From positions 1 to 44,801 of the forward strand of contig LCQS01000006.1 in assembly GCA_001004265.1 (NCBI GenBank): a stretch of DNA of 44,801 nucleotides, given 5' to 3'. The notes below the pieces were generated by a model, which was not told the origin of the DNA, did no database searches, and saw only the letters and a program-made list of their open reading frames with translations. This document shows, piece after piece, positions 23,616 to 34,800 of the stretch. The first letter of the stretch is position 1; each line of letters opens with the position of its first letter. Origin of the DNA: Parcubacteria group bacterium GW2011_GWA2_51_10. Lineage in GTDB: Bacteria > Patescibacteriota > Minisyncoccia > Phycocordibacterales > UBA2100. Position numbers and translations under genes: made by a program.

Positions 23616-24869
23616 ATGAGTAAACAACGACAGACTTCTAACGGGGCAAGAAGAATTTTGATTTTCTCACTCACTTACCATCCCTTTGTCGGGGGAGCGG
23701 AGATCGCGATCAAAGAAATCACGGATCGCCTTTCCAAGGAGAAATATGCATTCGATATGATAACGCTGCGTTTCGATCGCGCGCTTCCGAAAGTTGAGAA
23801 GGTGGGAAACGTCACTGTGTATCGCCTTGGCCCCGCAATCCGCGCGCCGAGCGTTTCAGATAGAAATATGAAATGGCAACTGCGACTAGCGAAAGTATTG
23901 TTCCCGATCAGCTCTTTTATTAAGGCCTTTTTTTTGGATCAGAAATACGTCTATGACATGCTCTGGGCAATGATGGCGAATCAAGCAAGCTTTTCAGCGC
24001 TTTTTTTCAAATTTATCCATCCTAAAACGCCGTATTTTCTGGAGCTCCAAGATGGTCGCGCCATCGCTGATATGAAGGCGCGCCGGCCGATATTGCGGCT
24101 GCTCTGGCCTCTCTACAAGCGCATGTATATGAAGGCAGATCGTATAAAAGCGATTTCACACTACATTGCAAAAGAGGTGCGCTCCATTGGATATAAGAAA
24201 GATATTGAAGTCATTCCGAATGGCGTAGACGTCGGCACATTTACGAGACCTTCTCCGCCGTCACGGGTGGAGGAATTAAAAAAGAAAGTCGGCAAACATC
24301 CGGGAGATATCTTTCTTTTTACGGCGAGTCGCCTCGTTCTGTCTCGTGGTGTGGAAGATGTGATTCGCGCACTTCCCGCATTGCCGGCGCATGTAAAACT
24401 GCTCGTCGCCGGCACAGGAGAAGATCAGCAAAAATTGGAGCGCATCGCGAGTGAGGCGGGCATTCAAGAGCGCGTGATATTTGCGGGGCACGTTCCGCAC
24501 GAGATCCTACCGGCCTACTTCGCGATATCGGATATTTTTGTGAGGCCCTCGATTATCGAAGGATTCGGGAGTGCATTTATTGAGGCATTCGCTGTTGGAA
24601 TACCGGTCATTGCTACGCCCGTGGGAGGAATTCCAGATTTCCTGTTTGACCCGGATGCGAATCCGGACAAGGAGCCAACGGGTCTGTTTTGCGAAGTGCA
24701 GAATCCAGAAAGCATTGCACGCTGCGTCACAAGATACATGGAGGAACCAAAACTGAAAGCACGCATCATCAAAAATGCACGAGCGCTGGCGTCTGAAAAG
24801 TACGATTGGAACAGAATCGCGCGGGACATGGAAGAGCGCATATTCGATCCGCTGTTGAAATCGATATGA
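23616..24869 (+). CDS. Glycosyltransferase family 4 (GT-B fold)
   Basis: The 417-residue protein has the GT4 N-terminal RILIFSLTYHPFVGGAEIAIKEITDRL with the acceptor-side glycine loop, the linker VIPNGVDVGTF, FLFTASRLVLSRGVEDVIRALP and the donor-binding PSIIEGFGSAFIEAFAVGIPVIATPVGG (E-x7-E). It transfers a nucleotide-activated sugar to a lipid-linked or growing glycan at the inner membrane face. It overlaps the next glycosyltransferase by four bases, implying one transcript. Acceptor and sugar are unknown. Confidence 0.88.
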   Translation: MSKQRQTSNGARRILIFSLTYHPFVGGAEIAIKEITDRLSKEKYAFDMITLRFDRALPKVEKVGNVTVYRLGPAIRAPSVSDRNMKWQLRLAKVLFPISSFIKAFFLDQKYVYDMLWAMMANQASFSALFFKFIHPKTPYFLELQDGRAIADMKARRPILRLLWPLYKRMYMKADRIKAISHYIAKEVRSIGYKKDIEVIPNGVDVGTFTRPSPPSRVEELKKKVGKHPGDIFLFTASRLVLSRGVEDVIRALPALPAHVKLLVAGTGEDQQKLERIASEAGIQERVIFAGHVPHEILPAYFAISDIFVRPSIIEGFGSAFIEAFAVGIPVIATPVGGIPDFLFDPDANPDKEPTGLFCEVQNPESIARCVTRYMEEPKLKARIIKNARALASEKYDWNRIARDMEERIFDPLLKSI

Positions 24870-25891
24870 GAATCGTTCTCGCAACGGGCATCTATCCGCC
24901 TGATATAGGAGGACATAGCTTTTATGCGCAGAAACTCAAGGAAGCTCTCGAGAAGCAGGGGCATGTTATTCAGCTCTGTCTCTATGGGAGGTTGAAGTTA
25001 TTTCCAACGAGCATCAGGCATGTTGCTTTCGGAATGAAATTATTGCTTGCCATTCGCGGACAGGACGCAGTGATTGCATTCGACACATTCAGCGTGGCGG
25101 TTCCTGCCGGTGTCGTTGCACGCATTACAGGCAAACCGACACTCGTTCGTGCGGCAGGGGATTTTGTTTGGGAATCATACATCGAGCGAACGCACGATTT
25201 CCTCCCGCTACCAGATGTGTATCGGCATCGCGAAAGGTGGAATCTCAAAGAGCGACTGTCTTTCCGCATTATTCGGTGGGCGCTCGCTCATGTTCACATC
25301 GTATTCTCAACAGATTGGATAAAGGACATATGGCTTCGAGAGTATGGATTCGATATCTCACGTACTCATGTTATTGAGAATGCAATAGAGCCGAAGTTGG
25401 AATCGATCCCACCAAAGCGGAAAAATTTCCTCTTCTATTCGCGCGCTATTGCGCTCAAGAATGCCGAAGCGTTCCGCCGCGCGCTTGCTCATGCGAAACG
25501 ACACCATCCTGATATAGAGCTTGAGGAAGGTCAAATTTCTCATGACGAGCTATTGAAACGCATGCAGTCGAGCTATGCGGTCGTGGTTCCTTCCATTTCA
25601 GAAGTATCGCCCAACATCGTGATTGAAAGCCTGCGCTGCGGGAAACCGTTTCTTATGACGAAGTACTCCGGATATGCGAAACGATTTGCAGACTATGGGG
25701 TTCTGGTTGATCCGCTTTCTGAGAACGATATGGAGCGCGGCATCAGAGAACTCGCCGATCCAGCTGTGTATGCAGTCCTTACAAAAAAAATCGCCACGTT
25801 TAATGAAGTCCATACATATGACGATATCGCCCGTGAATTCGTGGAACTTCTCACAATGCTTCAGGAGAAATCTTTTTCGCCTTCAAAATGA
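24866..25891 (+). CDS. Glycosyltransferase, GT4-like
   Basis: From the ATG at 24866, which overlaps the previous stop, the protein is 341 residues. MRIVLATGIYPPDIGGHSFYAQKLKEAL is the GT4-type N-terminal loop; HVIENAIEPKLE, KNFLFYSRAIALKNAEAF and VVPSISEVSPNIVIESLRCGKPFLMTKYSGY form the donor domain, with E-x7-E only loosely kept. The upstream extension of the frame to 24806 lies within the preceding gene and is not used. The 3' end overlaps the convergent methyltransferase gene by 41 bp. Confidence 0.83.
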   Translation: MRIVLATGIYPPDIGGHSFYAQKLKEALEKQGHVIQLCLYGRLKLFPTSIRHVAFGMKLLLAIRGQDAVIAFDTFSVAVPAGVVARITGKPTLVRAAGDFVWESYIERTHDFLPLPDVYRHRERWNLKERLSFRIIRWALAHVHIVFSTDWIKDIWLREYGFDISRTHVIENAIEPKLESIPPKRKNFLFYSRAIALKNAEAFRRALAHAKRHHPDIELEEGQISHDELLKRMQSSYAVVVPSISEVSPNIVIESLRCGKPFLMTKYSGYAKRFADYGVLVDPLSENDMERGIRELADPAVYAVLTKKIATFNEVHTYDDIAREFVELLTMLQEKSFSPSK

Positions 25892-26633
25892 AAGCCGTGC
25901 CCAGAAAATGGAATGGCGTGTGATCAAGCGATTCGAGCAGTTTCGATTGCCAAATCGTGAGCCGCGGCAATTTTCTATCAAGCGGGTAGGGGATAAGTTT
26001 GAAATTATAAAAACGCGCTTCTTCCGTCGCAAATCCGTGGCGCGCCAAGAGGGAGCGTGCGCGAGCGAGCGTATATTCGCGATGTGTTACGGACTGGTCC
26101 TTCGAGACATTTTTAAATAGCGATCGGACAAATAATCCGATCCTATTGAAGGCGCGCCAAGGCGCATAGTAATTCGGGAACGTAATGATGAACGTGCCGC
26201 CGTTTTTTAAAACGCGCGCAACTTCTCTAAGAAATACCGATTCATTTTCGAGATACTCAATGAGTCCCATTGCGAGCGTCACCTCAAAAGACTCGTCCTC
26301 GAACGGGAGCCGGTAGGCATCAGCTACGACAACTGTAAGGAAAGGAGTCTCTCCAAATTCGTCCTTGATGCGCTCTATCATCTCTGGAGCTGCGTCGACA
26401 CACGTAATTTTGCAGGCCTTTAAGAGTAGCCCGGGAATCATGACGCCAGGCCCCGATGCTATATCGAGTACATTGGTTCGGTCGGGAATCATCGCCAGCA
26501 CCTTCTTTCGACGCACGCGGAACGAGTAGCCTTCACCCGTCTCATTGTCGTATTCCGCCTTGTATTCGCGACTTCGCTTGTTGAAATATGACACCTCTGT
26601 ACGCATGTTATTTTCTGACATAGTTCTTTGCAT
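25851..26633 (-). CDS. SAM-dependent methyltransferase (class I, Methyltransf_11 type)
   Basis: The 260-residue protein has motif I VLDIASGPGVMIPGLL, the acidic motif II ITCVDAAPEMIERI, VVADAYRLPFEDESFEVTLAMGLIEYLEN (motif IV region) and REVARVLKNGGTFIITFPN. Position in a glycan block suggests methylation of a sugar or of a lipid-linked intermediate; the substrate is not readable from sequence. The start ATG (26633; alternative ATGs at 26621 and 26606) lies inside the final codons of the original deacetylase frame, which ends at 26608, so the two were translationally coupled before that gene acquired its stop. Confidence 0.85.
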   Translation of the reverse strand: MQRTMSENNMRTEVSYFNKRSREYKAEYDNETGEGYSFRVRRKKVLAMIPDRTNVLDIASGPGVMIPGLLLKACKITCVDAAPEMIERIKDEFGETPFLTVVVADAYRLPFEDESFEVTLAMGLIEYLENESVFLREVARVLKNGGTFIITFPNYYAPWRAFNRIGLFVRSLFKNVSKDQSVTHREYTLARARSLLARHGFATEEARFYNFKLIPYPLDRKLPRLTIWQSKLLESLDHTPFHFLGTAFILKAKKISPEAL

Positions 26634-26832
26634 GTTTGAACAATAATCGCACGCCCGATGCTACTGCCGCAAACGTACTTGATTCGGTGGCGTCCATTGC
26701 AATGCGTCGAAGTCTGTATGGATGCGTCTCTGCGCTGTTGAATCCTTCAATTGTTGTAAGCGACCATTTAAAACCCTCGCGCGACAGTATGCGTTCGGTA
26801 CTCTCATTCCAATCGCCGGGATTCCCCTTTGG
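26608..26832 (-). pseudogene. Remaining 3' part of the polysaccharide deacetylase frame, after the premature stop
   Basis: Reading on past the TAA at 26833-26835 in the same frame gives PKGNPGDWNESTERILSREG, then FKWSLTTIEGFNSAETHPYRLRRIAM, and a natural stop at 26608. FAYP-x-G followed by such a segment is the conserved end of this deacetylase family, so this is the missing C-terminal part. It overlaps the methyltransferase start, the normal arrangement for coupled genes. As the sequence stands it is not translated unless the stop is read through. Confidence 0.75.
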
Positions 26833-27633
26833 TTAGGCGAACGTCTCTGAAATATTATGTGTAACCTCTTTCAGAGCTATAACAGAGTCCCGAACCTCGA
26901 CTTCAGTTTCTTGGGCGGACAGTGTTGAGAGAATCGGATGCGATTTTGTGTGCGCCCCAAATGTTATGCCGCTGTTTTTCATCGCCTCGATGTCGGTATT
27001 CGTAAGTGGCGTATATACCGCTCTCTCCATCTCGAAATTCCGGAATTCTGCACTACTCGATCTCTCTATCGCGGCAAGGTGGCGCTCCCGCTCTATTGAG
27101 CCAACTTTCTTTAATTGAGCGCGAATTTCCGCATCCCGATTTATTTTGCTCTCGATGTCATCATTCTCTAAGCCGATTGCATATTCAAGTCGATCGACCC
27201 AAAGCGGATTTTTTTTGAACACAAAATCGGTCGCTATAAACATCGTCGCATGAACGCTGTATTTTTTGAGAATGGGGAACGCGTACTCGTACCAATTTCG
27301 GTATCCGTCGTCAAACGTTATGGCGAGGGCGTTTTTTGGTAGTCGTCGCTCGTACATCATTCGAATTCCCTCGTCGAGCGGAACAATTGTGTACCGTCTT
27401 CTAAAGTATTTTATCTGCTCCTCGAAAACGTCGGGATCAATAAATTTGTGCCGGTAATTGTATATTCCGAAGTCTTTATTGGGAGCAACACCGTGATAGA
27501 GTACAATCGTCAGCTCTTTCCCATGGAGAAAGCGCAGAATATGATGAAGACCAACAGCTTGACAAAAGGCGAGAATAAGCCATTTAATCCAGCTCGACCA
27601 CGACCTGTTTCTAGCGGAGTGCATTCGTCGCAT
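26833..27633 (-). CDS. Polysaccharide deacetylase (CE4/NodB type), cut short by an in-frame stop
   Basis: The 266-residue product has an N-terminal membrane segment (about 16-35), then LTIVLYHGVAP, ALAITFDDGYRNWYEYAFPILKKYSVHATMFIATDFV (NodB motif 1, TFDDG) and SGITFGAHTKSHPILSTLS (motif 2, H-x3-H). CE4 enzymes remove N- or O-acetyl groups from polysaccharides. The family's FAYP motif breaks off at FA, where TAA replaces the expected Tyr codon; the frame then stays open for 74 more codons with family-like sequence. So it is a nonsense mutant or carries a base error. The 5' end overlaps the divergent glycosyltransferase gene region. Confidence 0.8.
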   Translation of the reverse strand: MRRMHSARNRSWSSWIKWLILAFCQAVGLHHILRFLHGKELTIVLYHGVAPNKDFGIYNYRHKFIDPDVFEEQIKYFRRRYTIVPLDEGIRMMYERRLPKNALAITFDDGYRNWYEYAFPILKKYSVHATMFIATDFVFKKNPLWVDRLEYAIGLENDDIESKINRDAEIRAQLKKVGSIERERHLAAIERSSSAEFRNFEMERAVYTPLTNTDIEAMKNSGITFGAHTKSHPILSTLSAQETEVEVRDSVIALKEVTHNISETFA

Positions 27634-28752
27634 GATAGCGGATTTTCACTTCTTGTTATAGGGACTGAAACGGGCGTTTTTGACGAGGAATCAGATGCTG
27701 CGAAGCGCATATATGCGTATGCTAAGTTTTTTAAAGAAGTGCACGTTGTGGTGATGTGTGGCGCAAGTACATTTCGAACTAAACGTGTTGCCGATAATGT
27801 AGTGCTCCATCCAGCATCTTCTCGCTCACGTTTATTGCGGTTCTTAAAAGCAGTTTCTATTTCACGGCGTTTAGGACGCGTCGATATCATTACGGTGCAA
27901 GATCCGTTCGAGAATGGGCTCGTCGGTCTCCTGTCGCTGAAAAAATTATCGGCGGTTCTCCACGTGCAAATTCACACGGATTTTCTCTCTCCCGAATTCC
28001 GCAAGCATTCGATCGTGAATTGGATTCGCACACTCATAGCGCCGTTCGTTTTGCGTTTTGCTGTCCGCATCCGCGTTGTCTCCAATCGCATCAAGAATTC
28101 GCTAGAAACTAAAAACTATAAACTCAAAACTATACCCACCGTTCTCCCCATTTTCGTTGACGTGGGGCTCTATAAAAGCGCCGTTTCCGATCCGCGGCTT
28201 GCCCTGCGGCTGCGCCCCTTTTCGACGAAGATTCTCGTTGTGTCGCGTCTCGAGCCGGAGAAGAACGTTGCACTCGCGATTCGCGCATTTCTCAAATCTG
28301 CGCCGCGCGAAGCTTGCCTTCTAATTGTGGGTGAAGGCAGTGAAAGGAGTAAATTAGAACGTCTCGCACACTCATCTGCCGGAGGCGATCGCGTATTCTT
28401 CGAAGGGAAACGCGAGGCGTCTTCATGCTATCCGTTGTGCGATCTAGTGCTCGTTACCTCTCACTATGAAGGGTACGGCCGTGTCATTATCGAAGCACTT
28501 GCCGCCGGAAAGCCCGTTCTTTCAACAGATGTGGGCATTGCGCGCGAAGCCGGCGCGATTGTGACAGAGCCACGGGAGTTTGCGAACGCATTGAGAGAAT
28601 GGTTTGCAAAAGGTCCTCGTGAGGGAATCTTGCAGAATTATCCGTATACACGTTTCAACGAATACGTGCGCGCATACTGCGATGACATAACATCCTGCGC
28701 ACGGCAGTCTCTATATATGGTCTCTGACTCGCAGAATGGCAAGCCGGTTTAA
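27619..28752 (+). CDS. Glycosyltransferase family 4
   Basis: The recognisable domain begins at FSLLVIGTETGVFDEESDAAKRIYAYAKFF (about 27646). GT4 features are VDIITVQDPFENGLVGLL, STKILVVSRLEPEKNVALAIRAF, LLIVGEGSERSKLERL and SHYEGYGRVIIEALAAGKPVLSTDVGIARE (E-x7-E). The start is uncertain: the frame is open back to 27448, but that part lies antisense to the deacetylase and looks non-native; GTG 27619 gives the least overlap (15 bp), with ATGs at 27523 and 27541 as alternatives. It transfers a sugar for the surface polysaccharide made by this block. Confidence 0.83.
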   Translation: MHSSHDSGFSLLVIGTETGVFDEESDAAKRIYAYAKFFKEVHVVVMCGASTFRTKRVADNVVLHPASSRSRLLRFLKAVSISRRLGRVDIITVQDPFENGLVGLLSLKKLSAVLHVQIHTDFLSPEFRKHSIVNWIRTLIAPFVLRFAVRIRVVSNRIKNSLETKNYKLKTIPTVLPIFVDVGLYKSAVSDPRLALRLRPFSTKILVVSRLEPEKNVALAIRAFLKSAPREACLLIVGEGSERSKLERLAHSSAGGDRVFFEGKREASSCYPLCDLVLVTSHYEGYGRVIIEALAAGKPVLSTDVGIAREAGAIVTEPREFANALREWFAKGPREGILQNYPYTRFNEYVRAYCDDITSCARQSLYMVSDSQNGKPV

Positions 28753-28803
28753 TAAAACCAGAAGCCCGAAGCGGGCACGTCTTTGGTTATGCACTACCGA
28801 TGC

Positions 28804-28830
28804 TTGACCTTTTTGTCGCAGTGCTATGCT
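28804..28830 (+). promoter_or_regulatory. Promoter with extended -10, leaderless spacing
   Basis: TTGACC (28804-28809) and TGC-TATGCT (28822-28830) form a promoter with 15-bp spacing and an extended -10. The -10 ends six bases before the ATG at 28837, so the mRNA would be leaderless. A small GCCCG/CGGGC hairpin at 28768-28780 lies between the previous stop and this promoter and may be a weak terminator. Confidence 0.55.
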
Positions 28831-28836
28831 CCGGAC

Positions 28837-31800
28837 ATGAGCGTTCGATTATTAAAGACTGCGAGGAAGACACTCTCCGGCATTCTCATAATTCTGATGG
28901 CATTTCCGCCCTCGGCCGTTTTTGCCGAGCAGCAACAGGGAGACACGACATCTCAAAGTACGACAAGCGAGCAAACTTCCGCACAATTAGCTCCGAGCAC
29001 GGATCAATCGCAAACGAGCGCTGAATCAACATTAACGTCTTCAGAGACAACTGCTCCTCCAGAAGGCGAAGGCGGATCTTCACCCGACTCTCTGCTATTA
29101 GATCCTGCGCCGGATCCGTACTTTGGGCCGGAGCGCCAGAGCCAAAAGCAGGAACTAAAGCTTGAGCCGGATCAGTCTGACGGATCGCTGAACTACCGCT
29201 ACCCGCTCACCGTTCCACCGGGGCGCAACGGTCTCGCGCCCGCCGTCGCGCTCACGTATTCCAGCAAGAATACGGAGCAGATCAGTCCAGTCGGATATGG
29301 ATGGACCGTTGATATTCCATACATCGAGCGGATCAACAAGAGGGGGCTCAATAAGATGTACACACGTAATGATTTCTTCTCTAGTCTTGATGGAGAGATC
29401 GCCGCCACGAGCACGGAAGGAGCCGGAGGCTCGATGGTGGAGGCCACTTTTGGAAGTGATCTCGAAGCCGCTGCACCAGTTCCTGCGGAAGCATCCATTA
29501 GCGATCAATTAGAAGGAAAATCGACAGAAGAAAAGGCGAACATCAAAGCGGAGACGATCGTTTCGCTTGGCCTTTCAGGTGAGTACGTGAGCGAGCAGTA
29601 TAACCTCCGAATCGACATTCAGTCCGTTTACAAGATCGAGGGTGGCGTGCAGGTTTTTGCGAAAGCGTGGAGAGGAGAAAAACAGCTGGGGTTTGGCGAG
29701 GACGGCACAGTGGAAATCGAGCGGTTCCGGATTTTCAATCCGCCCATCATGGTTCCCGACGGGACGGCTCATATTGAGAAAGTGCCACAGGGCAATACCG
29801 GAGCTACTGTTGAGATCGAGGTGACGGGATATCGCGAAGATCCAGCGGAGGCACTGCGACAGTCTCTCGCACATATCATTAGTCTCGTTGGCCAAGAAGA
29901 TACGCCGATCAAAGAAGGAAAAATCGGATTTACAACTTCAACCTTCTATCCGAGCGCTGGTTCGGTAGCTCCCGCAGACGGCGCTGTCGAGTACGCGAGC
30001 AATTCAGTATCGTGGTCGTCGGCGCAGACGGCAGCCGCCGGAACATCCGCTAATACCACGGACACTGTATTTGGTGCAACTGATCTTGGCGCGATGATCG
30101 GTGTAAATAAATGGGGAAGCGGATGGATGATAGGAAGAAGCATCGCCAACTATGACACGTCTGCAATTGGCGATTCAGACACAATTTCCAGCGCCACAGT
30201 CAGCTTTTACCACCATGGAAAGACAAACAACGTTAATACAGGCACCGACACGCTCATTATTACGACCGCAACGCCAGCCTCAACCAGCACCATAGCAACC
30301 GGTGATTATGACCAAATTGGAGACATAGATACGCCTTCCGATGGCGCGCTCGCAACTGCAGTTGATCTTTCAGCGATTACGACAAGCGCGTACAACGATT
30401 ATGCTCTGAATTCAACAGGAAGAAATTACATTAGCAAGACCGCCGTTACAGCTATAGGCATCCGCATCGGGGATGATCAATCAACCGCTCCGTCAGGGTG
30501 GTCAGATGGGCAATCTAATCTCATTAACACGCGCGCAGCCGACTATGCCGGCACGACGAATGATCCAAAATTGGTCGTCGTTCACACCACGCCTACGGCA
30601 CCAGTATCCAATGGCTACGGTGCGCTCGTTGAGAACGGCGATTTTAGAGTGTATGAGTTTCTCGACAATAATCGTTGGAAGGTAACTGATAAAAATGGAA
30701 TCATATTTACATTCGGCACGACCTCCGCGTCGCAGATCAATAATACGGCTAGCTCGACGCAGATATTCCGCTGGATGCTCCAAGAAGTTCGCGACCGCAA
30801 TGACAATTACATCTCGTATGAATACTATGAAGACAATGACCAGCTCTATCCATACAAGATCAAATACACTGGGAACGGCACGACGGACGGCGTATATGAG
30901 ATTGAGTTCCTTCGGGAGAGCCGCTCCGATATTGCGACATCGAGCGCTCCGGGATTCCCAATTGTTTCTAAGTACCGTATCAATGAGATTCAGGTAAAGG
31001 TAAGCGGCGCATGGCAGCGCAAGTATGCGCTGAGCTATGGGACGGGAGACAATGGCCGCCGCTCGATGCTAACTTCCATCACAGAATCAGGAAAAGACGA
31101 AAGCGGCACGACAACAACATTACCTGCCGTTTCGTTCGCGTACACAACAAAGGCCGCGAATTGGACATATGACGCGAGCTGGGTAATGCCCGTCAACTTT
31201 GTTGACGACTATTTGGGAAGCGATGCCGATTGGGGCGCTCGCTTCGATGATTTCAACGGGGACGGATGGACTGACATCATAAAGCATAGAGGAAGTGACA
31301 GCGATAACGGCGCCTATGTAGGTTTGGGCGATGGAACGTGGAGTACGACGACACCCACCGGTACCAATGATCTCGTTAGTCTTGGGGGAGAAGACAGAAA
31401 TGTGAGAACGGGAGATGTCGATGGAGATTCACTCGCAGATTTCATTACTGGCGGAAACAAAGTGGGCATCAACACGAATCGCGGAGGCAGTTTTGTGGAG
31501 GGAACGGACTGGACTGTTCCCATTAGTTTCGTAGACACCACCGCGGTTGTCTACGATGTGGGCGGCCGAGCCGTCGATGTGAATGGCGATGGCCTTTCGG
31601 ATCTCCTCAAATATTTCGATTCGGGCGCAAACGCTGCTTCGAACGGCATCTATTTAAATAACGGCACCGGCTGGGATGCGACCTCAACCTATCCGTGGAC
31701 CCTGCCGTCCGGTGCTTCTTTTGCCGGGCCTTACACACCGCAAGAAGGCGTTGATTTTGGAGTGAGATTTGCGGATTTCAACGGGGATGGGATTACGGAC

Positions 31801-34800
31801 CTTATTAAAGGCCGCGAATACGGCAGTCCGCCGTACACCACTGTTTATCTTAATGATGGCGACGGTACGTGGACAGAAATGAACCCTTCGGGATTTACCG
31901 GCACGTTTTCAAGTGGCTCGGGTGCTGATCAGGGCACGAGGGTTGTCGACGTGAACGCGGACGGACTCCCCGATATCGTCGACGCGCAAGGGTCAAGCGG
32001 CAACACCGTTTACATCAACGAAAACGGAGGACGGACATTTACGCTGAGTGCTTCATGGGGCGACATCACGCCTGACTTCTTGATATCAGCGCAAGATGCC
32101 GGCGCTCGGTTCGTTGACATCGATGCCGACGGCATCGTGGACATCGTCCGATCGTATGCGGGGACGCTATCACCTGCAGGACAAAACGGAGCATATCTTG
32201 GCAATGGTGTTGTTCCCGATCTTCTCGCAACAATTACGACCGATTCAGGCGGCATGATGACCGCGAGCTACAAGCCCTCGACGCAATACCGAAGCGGCGC
32301 GACTGAATTAAATCCGCGAGTTCCGATGGTGATGCAGACTGTCGAGGCCGTCGGGATGAACAATCGTTTCGGTACTGTCGGTACCACGACGTATTCATAC
32401 GGCGGGGGCGATTACTACTACGCGAACGAGTTCGACCGCAAATTCGCGTCATTCGCAACGACGACGATTACTGATCCATTCGGCCATGTAACCAAAACAT
32501 ATGCGCATCAGGGCAACGGCTCACAATCGTCGATTGGAGAGAACAGCGATCATAAGTCGAAGATAGGACGAATATACCGCACTGAAGTGTACGACGATGC
32601 GAACAACCTGTATGCAAAAACGATAGATAAATGGGAGAACTCGTCGCTTTCAAATAGCAGAGAGTTCGTGAAGCGCACCCGTACTACGGGATTTTCATAC
32701 GATGGCGACAGTGATCACCGCGACAAAGCAGTAACGTTCGCGTATGACGATGCGACAGGGAATCTCTCGGCCAAATTGGAAATAGGCGAAGTAACAGGAA
32801 GCGACGACGGGAGCTATACGGATACCGGTTCGGATTCGCGGACCGCCGTATACACCTATGCAACGAGCACGGCATACGGCATCTACGGCTTGCCGAAAAC
32901 CGAGACGATCAAGAATAACAGCGGCACGCGCGTCGCGGAGAGGAATTTCTACTACGACTCTCTTTCCGCCGGATCAGTTGAGAAAGGAAACCTCACCAAA
33001 GAAGAAAAATGGATTACCGGAAGCACATACGCGAGCACTACAAGAGCGTACAACAGCTACGGACTTGTTACGTCCGAAACCGATCCGCGAAACAAAACGA
33101 CGACGATCTCATATGAAAACGCGAACATGTACGTGGGTACCACCACGAATCCTCTAGGTTATATTACGGAGACATACCGTGACCTCACGAACGGCAAGGT
33201 GAAAAAGATCGTGGATCCGAATAACCGGACGTTTGAGATTGTTTTCGACGGCCTCGACCGCGTTAAAACGGAGAAAGTGCCGGATCATCTCGGCACGCCC
33301 ACAAATACGGTAACGAAATCTGATTATACGTATACGGATATTCAATCTGCTCGCAGCGTCCTGCGGACCGATTCTCTTAATTCGGCAACGAGCACCGATA
33401 CGTACACGTACTACGACGGCTTCCTGCGGCCGATCCAGGAGCGTACGGAGGCAGAAGATACGTACTTCGTGAGAAGCATCGAATATGACGCTCGCGGCGA
33501 CGTTAAGAAGGAAACTCTGCCGTATTCAAGCACAGGAAGCAGCCGCACTCCTCTCACGGAAGATGCTGATTTCCAGATAAGCTATGGCTATGATTCTCTG
33601 CGTCGAGCGACGAGTACGATCAATACGGAAGGTACGGAAACGCATGCGTATGATGAGTGGGAGGAGGTGATTACTGACCGAGAAGGTAATATCAAAGATC
33701 TCACGCAGGATGCGTATGGAAACCTCGCACAAGTCGATGAGCATAACGCGACGAGCACGTATGCGACGGCGTACACATACGACGCGCTCGGGAATCTCAC
33801 GAAAATAACGGATGCGGCCAGCAACATCCGAAACTTTACGTATGACGGCCTCTCTCGGCTGACGAATTCGGAGGATCTGCATGCTTCGGGCGATGGAACA
33901 TATGGCACACGGACATACACGTATGATCTTGCAAACAATCTGACATCAACAACGGACGCCAAGAGCCAGACGATTGATCTCACGTATGACGATATCAACC
34001 GCGTGCTCACGGAGGATTACACCGGCGCATCGGGAACGGAAATCCAGTATGGGTACGACACCTGCGGCAATGGGAAGGGCCGCCTCTGTGCCGCGACCAC
34101 GACTGATGCCGTCACGAATGCGGCATACGACGCACTCGGAAATGTTTCCACAGAAGGAAGGACAATTGACAGCACCACGTACACAACCACGTATACGCGA
34201 GATCGCCTGAGTAATGTCACAAACATCAATTATCCGAACGGGCGCGACGTATTGTACGGATACAATTCAGCGGGCCATTTGGAGAATATCTACACGAGGC
34301 CCTCGGGCGGCACGTACTCTGCCGTCGTGGACGATCTCGACTATGCGCCTACGCGCCAGATATCGTACAAGCTGTTCGGCAATAACATTGAGAGCACGTA
34401 TACATACGATATAGACGAGCTGTACCGGCTTCGAAGCATAGAAACGGCGGTGGTAGGGATGGGGGGCGATCCTGAAGGCGCAGTGTTGGAGAGCGTCCCG
34501 GCAATGGAGTTTATTCCCGATCCAGTAACAGAAGCCGCTCCCGTACTTAATATGGCGGAGAATGGTGTAGCGATAGGCGAACCGACCCTTGAGCCAAATC
34601 CTGCCGATGTAAGCATCCGGAGTATTCAACAGGAAATTGCGAGCAGTACTGAAGAAATATTCACCCCGGAGAGTACAGCCATCGGCGCAGAAGCGACGAG
34701 CACCGCTGCAACGATTTTGGATATTGCAACAAGCACATTGGATCTCACTCCCACTGTTGCGACGACCACTGCCACAAGCACTGGCGCTTTTCCAGAATTG

